In this document: in pieces, positions 24,802 to 35,428 of the stretch
How positions within the stretch are numbered: the first letter of the stretch is position 1
Layout: each line of letters opens with the position of its first letter
Assembly: GCF_037991315.1 (NCBI RefSeq)
Contig: NZ_CP150300.1
Coordinates: forward strand, 6,634,001 to 6,698,000
Direction of reading: 5' to 3'
DNA: 64,000 bases
Source: Paenibacillus sp. FSL H8-0079
GTDB lineage: Bacteria; Bacillota; Bacilli; Paenibacillales; Paenibacillaceae
Position numbers and translations under genes: made by a program
The notes under the pieces: model-generated
Seen by the model: the letters and a program-made list of their open reading frames with translations, nothing else
Told to the model about the DNA's origin: nothing
Databases searched by the model: none

Positions 24802-26334
24802 TTAGTTCAAATACGTCATTGGATTCTCCGCTGTGCCGTTCTTCAGGATCTCGAAGTGCAGATGGGTTCCAGTCGAGCGTCCTGTGTTGCCCATAACGCC
24901 GATGCTTTCCCCTTTTTCAACCACTTGTCCAACCTTCACACCGATGCTATCCAGATGACCATACAATGTTTCATATCCGTTACGATGGTTAATAATGATG
25001 ACATTACCATAGCCACTCTTCTGTCCTGCAAAAGTAACCACGCCTTCGTCAGATGATTTCACATCCCGGTTACCTACCAGATCGACCCCTTTATGTTGAC
25101 GACCCCAACGCTGTCCAAAGCTGCTGCTCATCGTTGCATTCGATACCGGCCAAGCAAATTCACCTGAGCCCTCACCAACGACTTTTGTTCCACTAAGAAC
25201 CACTTCGGTTACGGCGACTTTGATCACTTCCTGGCCAAGCCACTCTTCCTGAACGACTTCACCATTTTCTTTCGTTATACGATACTGCATATTTTTCAGA
25301 CCGCTTTGACCTGGACGCACGACTTTGGTTGTGCCTGCTTTCAGATCAGGACTTTTTCGAACTTCCACTTGCGGTTTAATCTCAATCTGTTCAACCACCT
25401 GCTCCACCGATTTAACCGTTACTGCTGGTTTAGGCACGGTCAGGGTCAGTTCGTCTCCAATTTGAAGCGATGTTTCCTTGATGCCCGGATTATGCTGGCG
25501 AATCTCACTTTGTGTAATTTCATACTTGGAAGCGATCGAAGAGATCGTATCTCCTTCACGAACCACATAAGTTACAGGCGCGTCTTTACCAACGGTTAAC
25601 GCTTTAACCGCCTCGGACACATCCCATATTTTGTTTGGATCAGCCTTCACCACATCCGTCGCTACTTCTTCCTTGATACCTACCGACTTCAGGGTTGTAC
25701 TCGGTCCCTCGTCTTTCTTCGAGGAGTTAGCCGATACCGACTTCGTCTTTAGCGAACTTCGCACTGCCGATGCCGATATGTACTTATTCTGCACTTGTTC
25801 CAGGATCGCATCAGCTGTTGCCTGATCCTTCACAATGCCAATGACTTCACCGTCTACCTTAAGCTCCACACCTTTGGCATAAGCTGTCAGCATGTCGCCT
25901 AGTTTATCTAGCGTTTCGTCACTGTTCACTTCAGGTTTGTACGCTTTTACCGTTTCGGTTGTGATGCCATCCGTGTTCAGCACCATTTCTGCATCCGGAT
26001 ATTTATGTTGATATTCCTCAGTTTTGTCTGTAAAGAGTTGTTGTAGCTGTGCTTCATCTGTAATGGTACCAATCTCGCTACCTTTAACCATCACTTTATA
26101 GTAAGGTACCGTATTTGCAGTAACATATTGTTTGCCTGCGAATCCGATCGATGCCGCGATGAACACACCGCATGCTGCTGTAATGATCCATTTGCGCGAG
26201 GCCAGAACGCGCTTCTTATTCACACTGAAGGTGGACATGCTCATGTTGTTTTTGTCTTCGGCCGTCCGGTTTTCCCCGGATTGTTCGTGTACCCGGTCTT
26301 TGCCCGGTTGGCGTATGCCTCTGAAACCTTTCAT
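24802..26334 (-). CDS. M23 peptidase with LysM and G5-type domains
   Basis: A 510-residue exported cell-wall enzyme. A basic N-terminus precedes one membrane or signal helix (about residues 48-67). Residues 260-310 are a LysM domain (YVVREGDTISSIASKYEI). A G5-like strand region follows (SVEQVVEQIEIKPQVEVRKS, then a second beta stretch), then the peptidase M23 domain with zinc ligands in QHKGVDLVG and the HLHFE motif near the end. It likely cleaves peptidoglycan cross-links. GGAGAG precedes the ATG. Its position directly ahead of walR suggests a WalR target, but no WalR box was verified. Confidence 0.92.
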   Translation of the reverse strand: MKGFRGIRQPGKDRVHEQSGENRTAEDKNNMSMSTFSVNKKRVLASRKWIITAACGVFIAASIGFAGKQYVTANTVPYYKVMVKGSEIGTITDEAQLQQLFTDKTEEYQHKYPDAEMVLNTDGITTETVKAYKPEVNSDETLDKLGDMLTAYAKGVELKVDGEVIGIVKDQATADAILEQVQNKYISASAVRSSLKTKSVSANSSKKDEGPSTTLKSVGIKEEVATDVVKADPNKIWDVSEAVKALTVGKDAPVTYVVREGDTISSIASKYEITQSEIRQHNPGIKETSLQIGDELTLTVPKPAVTVKSVEQVVEQIEIKPQVEVRKSPDLKAGTTKVVRPGQSGLKNMQYRITKENGEVVQEEWLGQEVIKVAVTEVVLSGTKVVGEGSGEFAWPVSNATMSSSFGQRWGRQHKGVDLVGNRDVKSSDEGVVTFAGQKSGYGNVIIINHRNGYETLYGHLDSIGVKVGQVVEKGESIGVMGNTGRSTGTHLHFEILKNGTAENPMTYLN

Positions 26335-26713
26335 GATTCTCTCCTTTTCAGCACTTCTCAGTTCGCATTTCTGTCAAGACATCACCCATCGTGTCTATCC
26401 CATGCTAGTTGAATAATATATTTGGGTGTCCGCAAAATCAGGACTTTAGCTGCGCTCTTAAAAGTGTCAAAATTTTAACCTTTTATCACACCCGTATACT
26501 TTAACACAGGTTTTACACTCATTTCAACTTTACGTGTCACACCGCAAAACCACGCCCCGCTTGGTTTCCCTGAATTATCCATAAGATAGCACGACTGGTC
26601 CATCACCCATTATGCCTCAACATCGGCTGTACTATGTACTTTTATTCGCAATTTAAGACTAGGTTCTAAGACCCACTGAAATATGCTTTCTTTTTCATAA
26701 AAATACAAATAAA
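26335..26713. other. intergenic region upstream of the M23 peptidase gene
   Basis: No gene is supported. The part next to 26334 is expected to hold the peptidase promoter; a WalR-type direct repeat (TGTWAH-N5-TGTWAH) was looked for and not convincingly found. Confidence 0.3.
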
Positions 26714-26744
26714 ATCCCCCATCAGATCAGCTCTGATAGAGGAT
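26714..26744 (-). terminator. terminator of the low-complexity membrane-anchored gene
   Basis: A 13-bp stem including wobble pairs (26714-26726 with 26732-26744) around a five-base loop; T-rich tail on the minus strand. Confidence 0.7.
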
Positions 26745-26808
26745 TACGTAAACGAAATCAGGAACCATTAGATCATCTCCAATAGTCTAATAGCTTGCTT
26801 TGCCTATC

Positions 26809-27576
26809 TTATTCTGTCTGCAGTACTTCCATCAGGTTGTCGTACTCTTCACTGGTCAGGTACTTCGAGATCACCTGTTCAATCTCGCGCAGTTCCTGTT
26901 CTGTTAGGCCGCCTTCCATGGCGCCTGAGATCTGCTGCATTTCTTTCTGCGGTAGCTTGTTCATAAGTAAGCTGAAGATCCGTTCTTTCTCCTCTACAGG
27001 CAGCTTATCCTTCGCTCCTGTGATATCATCCGGCGATACGACAATGGCATCATTACCTGAAGGAGCACTACCGCTGGTCGCTCCGGTTCCGTTCCCCGAA
27101 GCTGAGCCACTCCCCTGTGCTGTTCCAGATTCATTACCTGTGCCGCTATCCGACCCATTGCCTGCATTCACGCCTGAGTTCGAACCTGCGGTCGAATCTG
27201 TACCTGAGCCTTCTCCTGCTCCCTCGCCTGAGCTGGCCCCCTGGGACCCACTGTTGCCTTTATCTACGCCAGATTCACCGCCTTCCGACCCGTTTCCCAT
27301 AACTGAAACAGCATCTTCCGGAACCTGCTCTTCGTCCGCTCCTGTCGGCTGATCTGTTGTGCCATTTCCTGATTTGTTCCCCTCACTGGTTTTACCACCC
27401 AATGCACCCTGGAACATGGCGGTTAATCCCATGGGTTGACCTTCCCACTGAATATTGAAACTCGCGAGTAGCGATTTCGCATAGGACTGTACAATTAATC
27501 CGGTCGTGAGCAGTGTCAGTGAACTGACCAGCAACACGGTTAGCACGATTTTGACAAACCACACAAGCAACTTCAT
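26809..27576 (-). CDS. membrane-anchored protein with Gly/Ser/Asn-rich linker
   Basis: A 255-residue protein: one N-terminal transmembrane helix (about residues 4-30), a segment with QWEGQPMGLTAMFQGALGG, then about 115 residues of low-complexity Gly/Ser/Asn/Thr sequence, and a helical C-terminal domain (residues about 185-255, EKERIFSLLMNKLPQKEMQQ and LTSEEYDNLMEVLQ). GGAGGGAG precedes the ATG. The linker would project the C-terminal domain outside the membrane. Function unknown; a spore-coat or envelope role is only a guess. Confidence 0.7.
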   Translation of the reverse strand: MKLLVWFVKIVLTVLLVSSLTLLTTGLIVQSYAKSLLASFNIQWEGQPMGLTAMFQGALGGKTSEGNKSGNGTTDQPTGADEEQVPEDAVSVMGNGSEGGESGVDKGNSGSQGASSGEGAGEGSGTDSTAGSNSGVNAGNGSDSGTGNESGTAQGSGSASGNGTGATSGSAPSGNDAIVVSPDDITGAKDKLPVEEKERIFSLLMNKLPQKEMQQISGAMEGGLTEQELREIEQVISKYLTSEEYDNLMEVLQTE

Positions 27577-27689
27577 TCCGTTCTCTCCCTCCGATTATCC
27601 CACCCGTCTAGCATGCGCATGCTGGGGTCTGTGACTCTACTGTTAACCAGTATTGACGGAAATCTCGGGATTATATCCAAAAAACATAC

Positions 27690-27735
27690 AAAAAAACCTC
27701 CAGTCATCGCTATAAAAGCAACAACTGGAGGTTTT
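27690..27735 (-). terminator. terminator of purA
   Basis: Perfect 12-bp arms (27693-27704 and 27724-27735) around a 19-base loop; on the minus strand followed by seven T residues. It sits about 65 bases past the purA stop. Confidence 0.85.
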
Positions 27736-27798
27736 ACTGCCTGAGTCGGCAGAGTATCCTATTTTATAATTCAAGAAACAATCTATCTATTTCTTTGA

Positions 27799-29157
<1,359 letters not shown>

Positions 29158-29256
29158 TTACGCAATAAACCGACTGAGAAGCGTGCTAACGGACAGTAAA
29201 AATCTCCTTCCGTTACATTCAAGGGAAGGTTTGCGCTGCTTTAACGCAGCAGTATT

Positions 29257-29285
29257 AGTGTACCAGTACCCTTTTTCAAAGTCAA
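29257..29285 (-). promoter_or_regulatory. sigma-A promoter of purA
   Basis: On the minus strand TTGACT (29280-29285), a 17-base spacer, TACACT (29257-29262). It points at purA and is directly downstream of the PurR box pair. Confidence 0.7.
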
Positions 29286-29289
29286 ATCA

Positions 29290-29333
29290 AATGGCGAACA
29301 ATTAGATATAGTACAACTGTAATGTTCGGGATT
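29290..29333. promoter_or_regulatory. inverted pair of PurR boxes
   Basis: Two PurBox half sites face each other: AATGGCGAACAAT (29290-29302, plus strand) and, on the minus strand, AATCCCGAACATT (29321-29333), about 18 bases apart. This matches the Bacillus PurR operator (CCGAAC core in inverted orientation) and lies just upstream of the purA -35 box, so adenine/PRPP-responsive repression is likely. Confidence 0.7.
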
Positions 29334-29351
29334 TACCCACTATTTCGACAC

Positions 29352-29400
29352 AAAAAACCGGAGACTACAGTCCAAGCTTGCTTGACTGCTATCACCGGTT
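29352..29400 (-). terminator. terminator of dnaB
   Basis: On the minus strand AACCGG and an inner imperfect stem (GCAGTC with GACTG) close with CCGGTT, followed by six T residues, about 130 bases past the dnaB stop. Confidence 0.7.
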
Positions 29401-29529
29401 CAAGGATTCCCATTTCCATACGAATCTATATCTGGTATTTATATCACATGTTTAAATCCAGTTACGCTAATGGTTGATCTTCGGGACAGACGATTTTTCT
29501 TCCTGATCGAAGCCGTCAGCACCTGTCCG

Positions 29530-30891
29530 TTACATCGCGAAGGCGTCATTGTGCGCCCTCTCGTAATTGACGAATTTATTAAAGTTTTTCAGGAAGACCA
29601 GTTCCACCGTACCTACCGGACCATTACGCTGTTTCGCGATAATGATCTCGATAATATTTTTCTTCTCGGTCTCCTGGTTGTAGTAGTCATCCCGGTACAG
29701 GAACGCTACGATGTCCGCATCTTGCTCGATCGAACCCGATTCCCGCAAGTCACTCATCATCGGACGTTTATCCTGACGTTGCTCTACACCCCGGCTCAGC
29801 TGGGACAAGGCAATAACCGGAACTTCCAGTTCCCGGCCAATCTGTTTCAGTGTACGTGAAATCTCGGATACCTCTTGTTGACGGTTCTCCCCTGCTTTAC
29901 CCCGTCCACTAATCAGTTGAAGATAGTCGATCAGGATCATGCCAAGGCCTTTCTCTTTCTTCAGACGACGGCATTTGGCACGAATATCTGCTACGGTAAT
30001 GCCTGGCGTATCATCTATAAAGATGTTGGCTTCTGACAATGCTGCAATACCCATCGTCAGCTTCTGCCAGTCTTCATCACCTTTAAAGTCACCCATACGC
30101 ATAACGCTTGCATCCAGGTTGGCTTCCGCACAGATCATACGTTGCACCAGCTGGGCGGCTGACATCTCCAGACTGAAGATGGCTACCGTCTCCTGGGCAC
30201 GAATAGCCACGTTCTGAGCGATATTCAGGGCGAACGCCGTCTTACCTACGGAAGGACGGGCCGCTACAATAATCAAGTCACTGCGCTGGAATCCGGCAGT
30301 CATTTTGTCCAGATCGATAAATCCGGACGGAATGCCCGTCGTTGTTCCCTTGTTCTGATGTAGGGTTTCTACACGATCAAATACTTCCATCAGTACGTCC
30401 TGAATGGCTATAAAACCACTACTAGAGCGACGGTTGGAAATCTCCAGAATGCGACGCTCAGCTTCTCCGAGCATGGCAACAACATCTTCGCCGCCTGTAT
30501 ATCCTTCGCTCACGATCTGTGTTGCCGTACGAATCAGGCGACGCAGCATCGATTTCTCTTCAATAATCTGAGCGTAATAGTCTACGTTCGCGGCTGTAGG
30601 TACACCATGAGCCAGCTTTGCCAGATAACTAACGCCGCCGATGTCCTCCAACTCACCTTTATCCTTCAGAAGCGAAGTCAGTGTCACGAGGTCAATCGGT
30701 TGATTTCCCTCACCAAGCTGGATCATCGCTTCAAAGATTAATTGATGGGGCTTATCATAGAAATCCTCGGTTTGCACCCGTTCCATCGCTGTAATCAGGG
30801 CTTCGCCCTGCAACAGGATTGCACCCAGCACGGCCTGTTCGGCTTCCAGGTTCTGCGGGGGAATCCGGTCGAATAACATTTCGCCGCCCAT
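29530..30891 (-). CDS. dnaB: replicative DNA helicase DnaB (DnaC in Bacillus)
   Basis: A 453-residue hexameric helicase that opens the fork ahead of DNA polymerase III. The N-terminal domain starts LFDRIPPQNLEAEQAVLGA. The RecA-like ATPase has Walker A in AARPSVGKTAFALNI (about residue 210), FSLEMSAAQL, Walker B in MILIDYLQLI, and the arginine-finger region near SDLRESGSIEQDADIV. GGAAGAG precedes the ATG, which lies two bases after the rplI stop, so gdpP-rplI-dnaB are one transcription unit as in other Bacillales. Confidence 0.98.
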   Translation of the reverse strand: MGGEMLFDRIPPQNLEAEQAVLGAILLQGEALITAMERVQTEDFYDKPHQLIFEAMIQLGEGNQPIDLVTLTSLLKDKGELEDIGGVSYLAKLAHGVPTAANVDYYAQIIEEKSMLRRLIRTATQIVSEGYTGGEDVVAMLGEAERRILEISNRRSSSGFIAIQDVLMEVFDRVETLHQNKGTTTGIPSGFIDLDKMTAGFQRSDLIIVAARPSVGKTAFALNIAQNVAIRAQETVAIFSLEMSAAQLVQRMICAEANLDASVMRMGDFKGDEDWQKLTMGIAALSEANIFIDDTPGITVADIRAKCRRLKKEKGLGMILIDYLQLISGRGKAGENRQQEVSEISRTLKQIGRELEVPVIALSQLSRGVEQRQDKRPMMSDLRESGSIEQDADIVAFLYRDDYYNQETEKKNIIEIIIAKQRNGPVGTVELVFLKNFNKFVNYERAHNDAFAM

Positions 30892-30892
30892 C

Positions 30893-31336
30893 TTACTCTT
30901 CCGTTACCTGTACCTTCAAGGTTGCCTTCACTTCAGGGTGAATCTTGACAGTTACTTGTGTTACGCCGAGTGTACGAATAGGCTCGTCCAGCTCAATTTT
31001 GCGTTTGTCTACTTTCAGACCCTTTTTAGACAAAGCTTCTGCGATTTGTTTGCTGGTAATGGCGCCGAACAGACGACCACCTTCGCCGGACTTGGCTTTC
31101 AGTTCAGTCACTTCTGCTTCCAGCTTCTTCGCGAGTGCTTCCGCTTCTGCTTTCTCTTCCTGCTTGATTCTTTCTTCAGCAGCTTTCTGGTTGTCCAGTG
31201 TCTTCATGTTGCCATCCGTTGCTGGACGTGCGATTCCCCGTGGCAACAGGAAGTTCTGTGCGTAGCCCTCAGATACTTCTTTCACTTGCCCTTTCTTACC
31301 TTGACCCTTCATATCTTTTATAAAAATGACTTTCAT
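30893..31336 (-). CDS. rplI: 50S ribosomal protein L9
   Basis: A 147-residue ribosomal protein that binds domain V of 23S rRNA. The N-terminal domain begins MKVIFIKDMKGQGKKGQVKE and includes GYAQNFLLPRGIA; a long helix (KAAEERIKQEEKAEAEALAK) joins it to the C-terminal domain (GRLFGAITSKQIAEAL). Its ATG overlaps the gdpP stop by four bases. GAGGGG lies upstream inside gdpP. Confidence 0.98.
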   Translation of the reverse strand: MKVIFIKDMKGQGKKGQVKEVSEGYAQNFLLPRGIARPATDGNMKTLDNQKAAEERIKQEEKAEAEALAKKLEAEVTELKAKSGEGGRLFGAITSKQIAEALSKKGLKVDKRKIELDEPIRTLGVTQVTVKIHPEVKATLKVQVTEE

Positions 31337-33324
31337 TCGAACAGCCCCTCTTCCTTTTCGATTTCAGCCAGTACATTCGTCAGCCGTTTTTCTGCCTCTC
31401 CAAGCGTTCCTTCAAGCTGCACGGCAGCATTCGTCAAATGTCCGCCACCGCCCAGTCGTTCCATGACAACCTGAACATTCATGCGCCCCAGCGATCTCGC
31501 GCTGATGCCAATCAGTCCATCCGGACGCTCACTAATCACAAATGAAGCGACCACATCAGTCATGTTCAGCAATGTGTCCGCCACTTGGGCGATCATCATC
31601 TGTGGAATCTTGCTGCCAGGGTCCGTGACCGCCAGCGCAATGTTCCCGTATACCATTTTAGCATGCTTTATGATTTCTGCCTTAGCAATATATTCTGACA
31701 GATCCTCTTTCATCAACCGCTGGACCATAATGGTATCCGCACCGCTACGACGCAAGAAGCCTGCTGCTTCGAACGTTCTGGACCCGGTGTGCAATGCAAA
31801 ATGCTTCGTATCCATCGTAATTCCGGCTAGTAGAGCCGTAGCTTCGAGCGGAGTGAATTGTACCTTGTCATGAATATATTGCAAGAGCTCCGTTACCAGC
31901 TCCGCAGCTGAGGACGCGTAAGGCTCCAGATAGATCAACACAGCATCATTGATGAACTCTTCACCCCGACGATGGTGATCCACAACTACAACACGGGTTG
32001 CAGACTGTACCAGTTTCGGCTCCATTGTCATGGAGGCCTTATGCGTATCCACCACAACCAACAGCGTGTGCTCGGTCATCATCTGGGTTGCCTGTTCCGG
32101 TGAAACAAATGCTTTGGACAACTTCTCGTCCTTGTTCACCTGCTCCATCATGCGTTCAATGGATGGATTAATTCCATCCAGAACAATTCGCGCTTCCACA
32201 TTGTATAGACTGGCCGCTTTCCAAACCCCGATGGATGCGCCGATCGCATCCATATCCGGAATTTTGTGGCCCATGATGAGCACCCGATCGCTCTCCTGCA
32301 TCAGATCACGCAGCGCATGAGCAATAACCCGGGCTCTGACCCGTGTACGTTTCTCCACGGCGTTGGACTTGCCGCCATAGAAAGACAGGCGTTGCCCAGA
32401 CTTCACAGCAGCCTGATCGCCACCACGTCCAAGTGCCATATCCAGACTTGACTGTGCCAGTTCGCCCATCTCGCTGATGCTATCCGATCCAAACGCCAGT
32501 CCTACACTGAGTGTCATTGGCACCTTGAGGTCAGCAGTCATCTCCCGAACTTCATCCAAAATGACAAATCGGCTCTGCTCCAGCTCCTGCAAAGACTTAT
32601 GATTCAGCATCAACAGATACCGATCAGAAGACAGACGGCGCAGGTACACTTCGTACCGCTTCGCCCATGACGTAATCTCGCTGGTCACACGGGCAATCAG
32701 CGCTGTACGCTGCTGGTCGTCCATGCCCTGGGCAGCCTCGTCCAGATTATCCAGAACGAGAATACCCAATGCAAGGCGTTCATTTTCATATTTATCACGA
32801 AGAATGGCCAGCTCCGTAATCTCGTATACATATACATACCGCTCCTGCGGGTTATGAATAACTCCATAATGCCGATCATCCAACTGGAATTCGTCATGGA
32901 ACTCCTTGGATGAATGTTCCTTGGTCCCATCCTTCTTCTCTTTAGGTTGAGGAAGTTTGGGAAACAAATTAGGTAGCGGATTGCCTACCAATGTCTTCTC
33001 CTGGAACATCTCCGCGACAAAGCGGTTATGCCACTCTACCGTACGATCTTCGCTGTACAGCACAATTCCGAATGGAAGCATGCTGACCGCTTCCCCTTCC
33101 ATTCGTTTGATCCGAATGGACAGGCCATTAATGTAGTCATTAAGCTCACGGCGGAACGCGAGCTCCGCCTTAATCATGACGATTCCCAACGCCGAAGCCA
33201 GTATCAGACTAATCAAACCAAGCGTCCAGTTATAGATGGTAACGAACATCACGAGCAACAGCAGCAGTATGAACGCCCATACGGTATAGTAGCCGTGCCA
33301 GCGTTTCTTCAGAAATTTAGGCAT
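31333..33324 (-). CDS. gdpP: cyclic-di-AMP phosphodiesterase GdpP (YybT)
   Basis: A 663-residue membrane enzyme that hydrolyses c-di-AMP and so tunes potassium, osmotic and cell-wall homeostasis. Two transmembrane helices (about residues 12-52), a degenerate PAS domain (about 85-145), a degenerate GGDEF domain (about 175-310), then DHH (MGHKIPDMDAIGAS, VVDTHKASM, VVVDHHRRG) and DHHA1 with GGGGHLTNAAVQLEG. GGTGA precedes the ATG. It follows the yybS-like gene by 11 bases. Confidence 0.96.
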   Translation of the reverse strand: MPKFLKKRWHGYYTVWAFILLLLLVMFVTIYNWTLGLISLILASALGIVMIKAELAFRRELNDYINGLSIRIKRMEGEAVSMLPFGIVLYSEDRTVEWHNRFVAEMFQEKTLVGNPLPNLFPKLPQPKEKKDGTKEHSSKEFHDEFQLDDRHYGVIHNPQERYVYVYEITELAILRDKYENERLALGILVLDNLDEAAQGMDDQQRTALIARVTSEITSWAKRYEVYLRRLSSDRYLLMLNHKSLQELEQSRFVILDEVREMTADLKVPMTLSVGLAFGSDSISEMGELAQSSLDMALGRGGDQAAVKSGQRLSFYGGKSNAVEKRTRVRARVIAHALRDLMQESDRVLIMGHKIPDMDAIGASIGVWKAASLYNVEARIVLDGINPSIERMMEQVNKDEKLSKAFVSPEQATQMMTEHTLLVVVDTHKASMTMEPKLVQSATRVVVVDHHRRGEEFINDAVLIYLEPYASSAAELVTELLQYIHDKVQFTPLEATALLAGITMDTKHFALHTGSRTFEAAGFLRRSGADTIMVQRLMKEDLSEYIAKAEIIKHAKMVYGNIALAVTDPGSKIPQMMIAQVADTLLNMTDVVASFVISERPDGLIGISARSLGRMNVQVVMERLGGGGHLTNAAVQLEGTLGEAEKRLTNVLAEIEKEEGLFE

Positions 33325-33335
33325 GACTCATCACC

Positions 33336-34247
33336 CTATCGTTTTGATTTCGATATTGCCTCACGAAGCGGGAACGCCAGATCGATAATTCCGATAATCC
33401 GAAGCGGACCAATGAAGAAGACCGCAACCGCCAGGAAATACGGTATAACCGGATTCCATTTCTTTGTATGTGAGAGAAAGAAGAAGAAGCCGATCGCTTG
33501 AATCATGAAGCCCAGATTAATTAACGGCGACAGATTCATGGCAATCATGGTCCAGTACGTTCCATCACTTTGTCTAGATATTACTTCGATCAACAAGGCG
33601 AGGAAATAATACCAGATCAATGCACGCGGCATACGCCACTCTCTCGCTGGTGGAAGCTTCGACACCGTCACACCCATCACGTTCAGGATCGGACGAGCAA
33701 TAACGTGTGTGATGAAGGCCATTACCATCGATGTAACAACGAGGGCAAAAGGAATCATAAGCTGCGTTTGTTTGGCAACATCCTCGGTCATCTCAGGCGT
33801 CCATGCAAACCCGTTGATCATCTGATTAGATGTATTCGTTAACGGTTCAATGGTCAGTCTGACCACATCTTCAATGTAGCTGGACAAGTCGAATTGGAAA
33901 ATGACACTGCCGACCAAGAGCAACAATAAGTATTCTGCCAGCATCGTGCCACTTCCCGCCATAAGCGTGAACAGGGCCGATTTACGTGTTTTATACGCGT
34001 GACCCATAACGAGCGCAGGCAGGGTAAAGATAAGCAATAGCAGCAGATAGATCGGATGGAATATCACCAAAATAACGGCCACTGGCACGAGATGCCATAT
34101 AAATGATTTTAAAGATAATGAAGCATACAAAATAACTCCCGGAATCATCATAAAAAATATGGCAAGTACCGATAAAGGAGTTAACAGCGAAAGTAGCAGG
34201 AGCAGATAGACTGCACTCCAAACAGCTGATTTAAAGCTAAATTTCAA
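33336..34247 (-). CDS. YybS-like DUF2232 membrane protein
   Basis: A polytopic membrane protein of about 303 residues with eight or so hydrophobic segments, the position and size of YybS (DUF2232) next to gdpP in Bacillales. Marks include LPPAREWRMPRALIWYYFLA and MIQAIGFFFFLSHTKKW near the end. The start is uncertain: TTG 34247 has GAGGTG six bases upstream, whereas GTG 34256 overlaps the preceding stop. Function unknown; an energy-coupling or membrane-biogenesis role has been guessed for the family. Confidence 0.85.
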   Translation of the reverse strand: MKFSFKSAVWSAVYLLLLLSLLTPLSVLAIFFMMIPGVILYASLSLKSFIWHLVPVAVILVIFHPIYLLLLLIFTLPALVMGHAYKTRKSALFTLMAGSGTMLAEYLLLLLVGSVIFQFDLSSYIEDVVRLTIEPLTNTSNQMINGFAWTPEMTEDVAKQTQLMIPFALVVTSMVMAFITHVIARPILNVMGVTVSKLPPAREWRMPRALIWYYFLALLIEVISRQSDGTYWTMIAMNLSPLINLGFMIQAIGFFFFLSHTKKWNPVIPYFLAVAVFFIGPLRIIGIIDLAFPLREAISKSKR

Positions 34248-34252
34248 CAAAT

Positions 34253-34555
34253 TCACCTCTTACGCATATGATCTTCTAGCGCGGAAATATCCTGGTACCA
34301 GTCTTCAAGCTGGTGACCTTCCTGTTTATGCTTTTTCAACTTCTCAACAAGCAGTGCATCCAGATCCTTGAAAGGAATACCGAGCCTGCGGCCCAATATG
34401 TAACTACTCATAATCAAACTGGCAAGACTGTCCCCGATTCGAGTTGTACTGCCTTCCCATAACGCCTTGAATAATCGGGATACCTGATCAAGTACTTCGG
34501 TTTTAAGCCATTCAATCACTTTAGCGCGTTTGGCTACATCCAGTTCTTTAGGCAT
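34253..34555 (-). CDS. MazG-like family protein
   Basis: A 100-residue helical protein beginning MPKELDVAKRAKVIEWLKTE and containing LWEGSTTRIGDSLASLIMSSYILGRR split by helices, as in the MazG-like family (PF12643) of Firmicutes. These are related to all-alpha NTP pyrophosphatases, but the usual EExxE metal motif is not obvious here, so catalysis is doubtful. Its 3' end overlaps the start region of the yybS-like gene, so it heads the operon that continues into gdpP, rplI and dnaB. Confidence 0.75.
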   Translation of the reverse strand: MPKELDVAKRAKVIEWLKTEVLDQVSRLFKALWEGSTTRIGDSLASLIMSSYILGRRLGIPFKDLDALLVEKLKKHKQEGHQLEDWYQDISALEDHMRKR

Positions 34556-34819
34556 TTGGCGAAAGTCACTCTCCCCCGAAAAAGCTTTATTCTCGATTAT
34601 AGCATAAAAAGAGGGCCCGCAAAATTACCCCAAAAAGCGGAGAAGTTCTCCGAAACTGATGTCAGGTACTTATGCGGAGTCCTCCGTACATCCAATCGAC
34701 ATATATACTTGTAAAAAAACTTCGAATGCGCCCTTGGTTCAGGACTTCTTAAGTTTAACATGATACCGGACGGCTGTGATTATCCCTGCTGTCACAATAA
34801 TGTTTATATTCGTTACGGC

Positions 34820-35245
34820 TTACTTGGCCTTAATCGATTCTTTGGCTACAATGCCTTCGCAGTACTCAATAATCTGACTCCGTCTGACAATACCAATGAA
34901 CCGTTCCATATCATCCACCACAGGAACAAAGTTCTGAACTTTGGCCAGATTAATCAGGTCTTCCATATTGGCGTCAATGGACACGGGCTTAATATCCAGG
35001 CGAAGCGGAACGTCTTTGAGCAAGAACTTTGAAGCGTTTTCAAATGAAATCTTTCCCTCGGCATTCTTCATATACCACAGTAAGTCGCCTTCGGTAACCG
35101 TACCAATGTATTTGCCTTCCTTATTCAAAATGGGCACCGCCGTAAACCGATGATACTCCATCCGTTCCAACGTTTGCCGCAGCGTAGAATCCGACGTCAC
35201 GCACGTAACCTCTTGTTTGGGCAGCAAAAAAAATGCGATGTTCAT
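34820..35245 (-). CDS. CBS-domain protein
   Basis: A 141-residue protein made of two CBS motifs (about residues 10-60, LRQTLERMEYHRFTAVPIL with GKYIGTVTEGDLLW, and 85-140, DLINLAKVQNFVPVVDDMER with FIGIVRRSQIIEY). Stand-alone CBS pairs bind adenine nucleotides and act as energy or c-di-AMP sensors; its proximity to gdpP is suggestive but unproven. GGAGG lies a little far (12 bases) from the ATG, with AAGGG closer. Confidence 0.88.
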   Translation of the reverse strand: MNIAFFLLPKQEVTCVTSDSTLRQTLERMEYHRFTAVPILNKEGKYIGTVTEGDLLWYMKNAEGKISFENASKFLLKDVPLRLDIKPVSIDANMEDLINLAKVQNFVPVVDDMERFIGIVRRSQIIEYCEGIVAKESIKAK

Positions 35246-35356
35246 ACCCTTACGTATCCTCCTTGTGAATTTCTTCGTTCAACTTATCTCGCTCAACTTA
35301 TATTATACGGATCAGAACGCAGGATGTTCCAAAAGGATCATGGATCTCACTACAAA

Positions 35357-35392
35357 GAAAAAAACAGCAGCCCGCGAATAAACGTACTGCTG
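35357..35392 (-). terminator. terminator of the LCP gene
   Basis: Arms CAGCAG (35365-35370) and CTGCTG (35387-35392) with additional inner GC pairing, then seven T residues on the minus strand. Confidence 0.65.
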
Positions 35393-35428
35393 ATTGTGGT
35401 CTACAACAAACCATCGGTATGGAATTGA

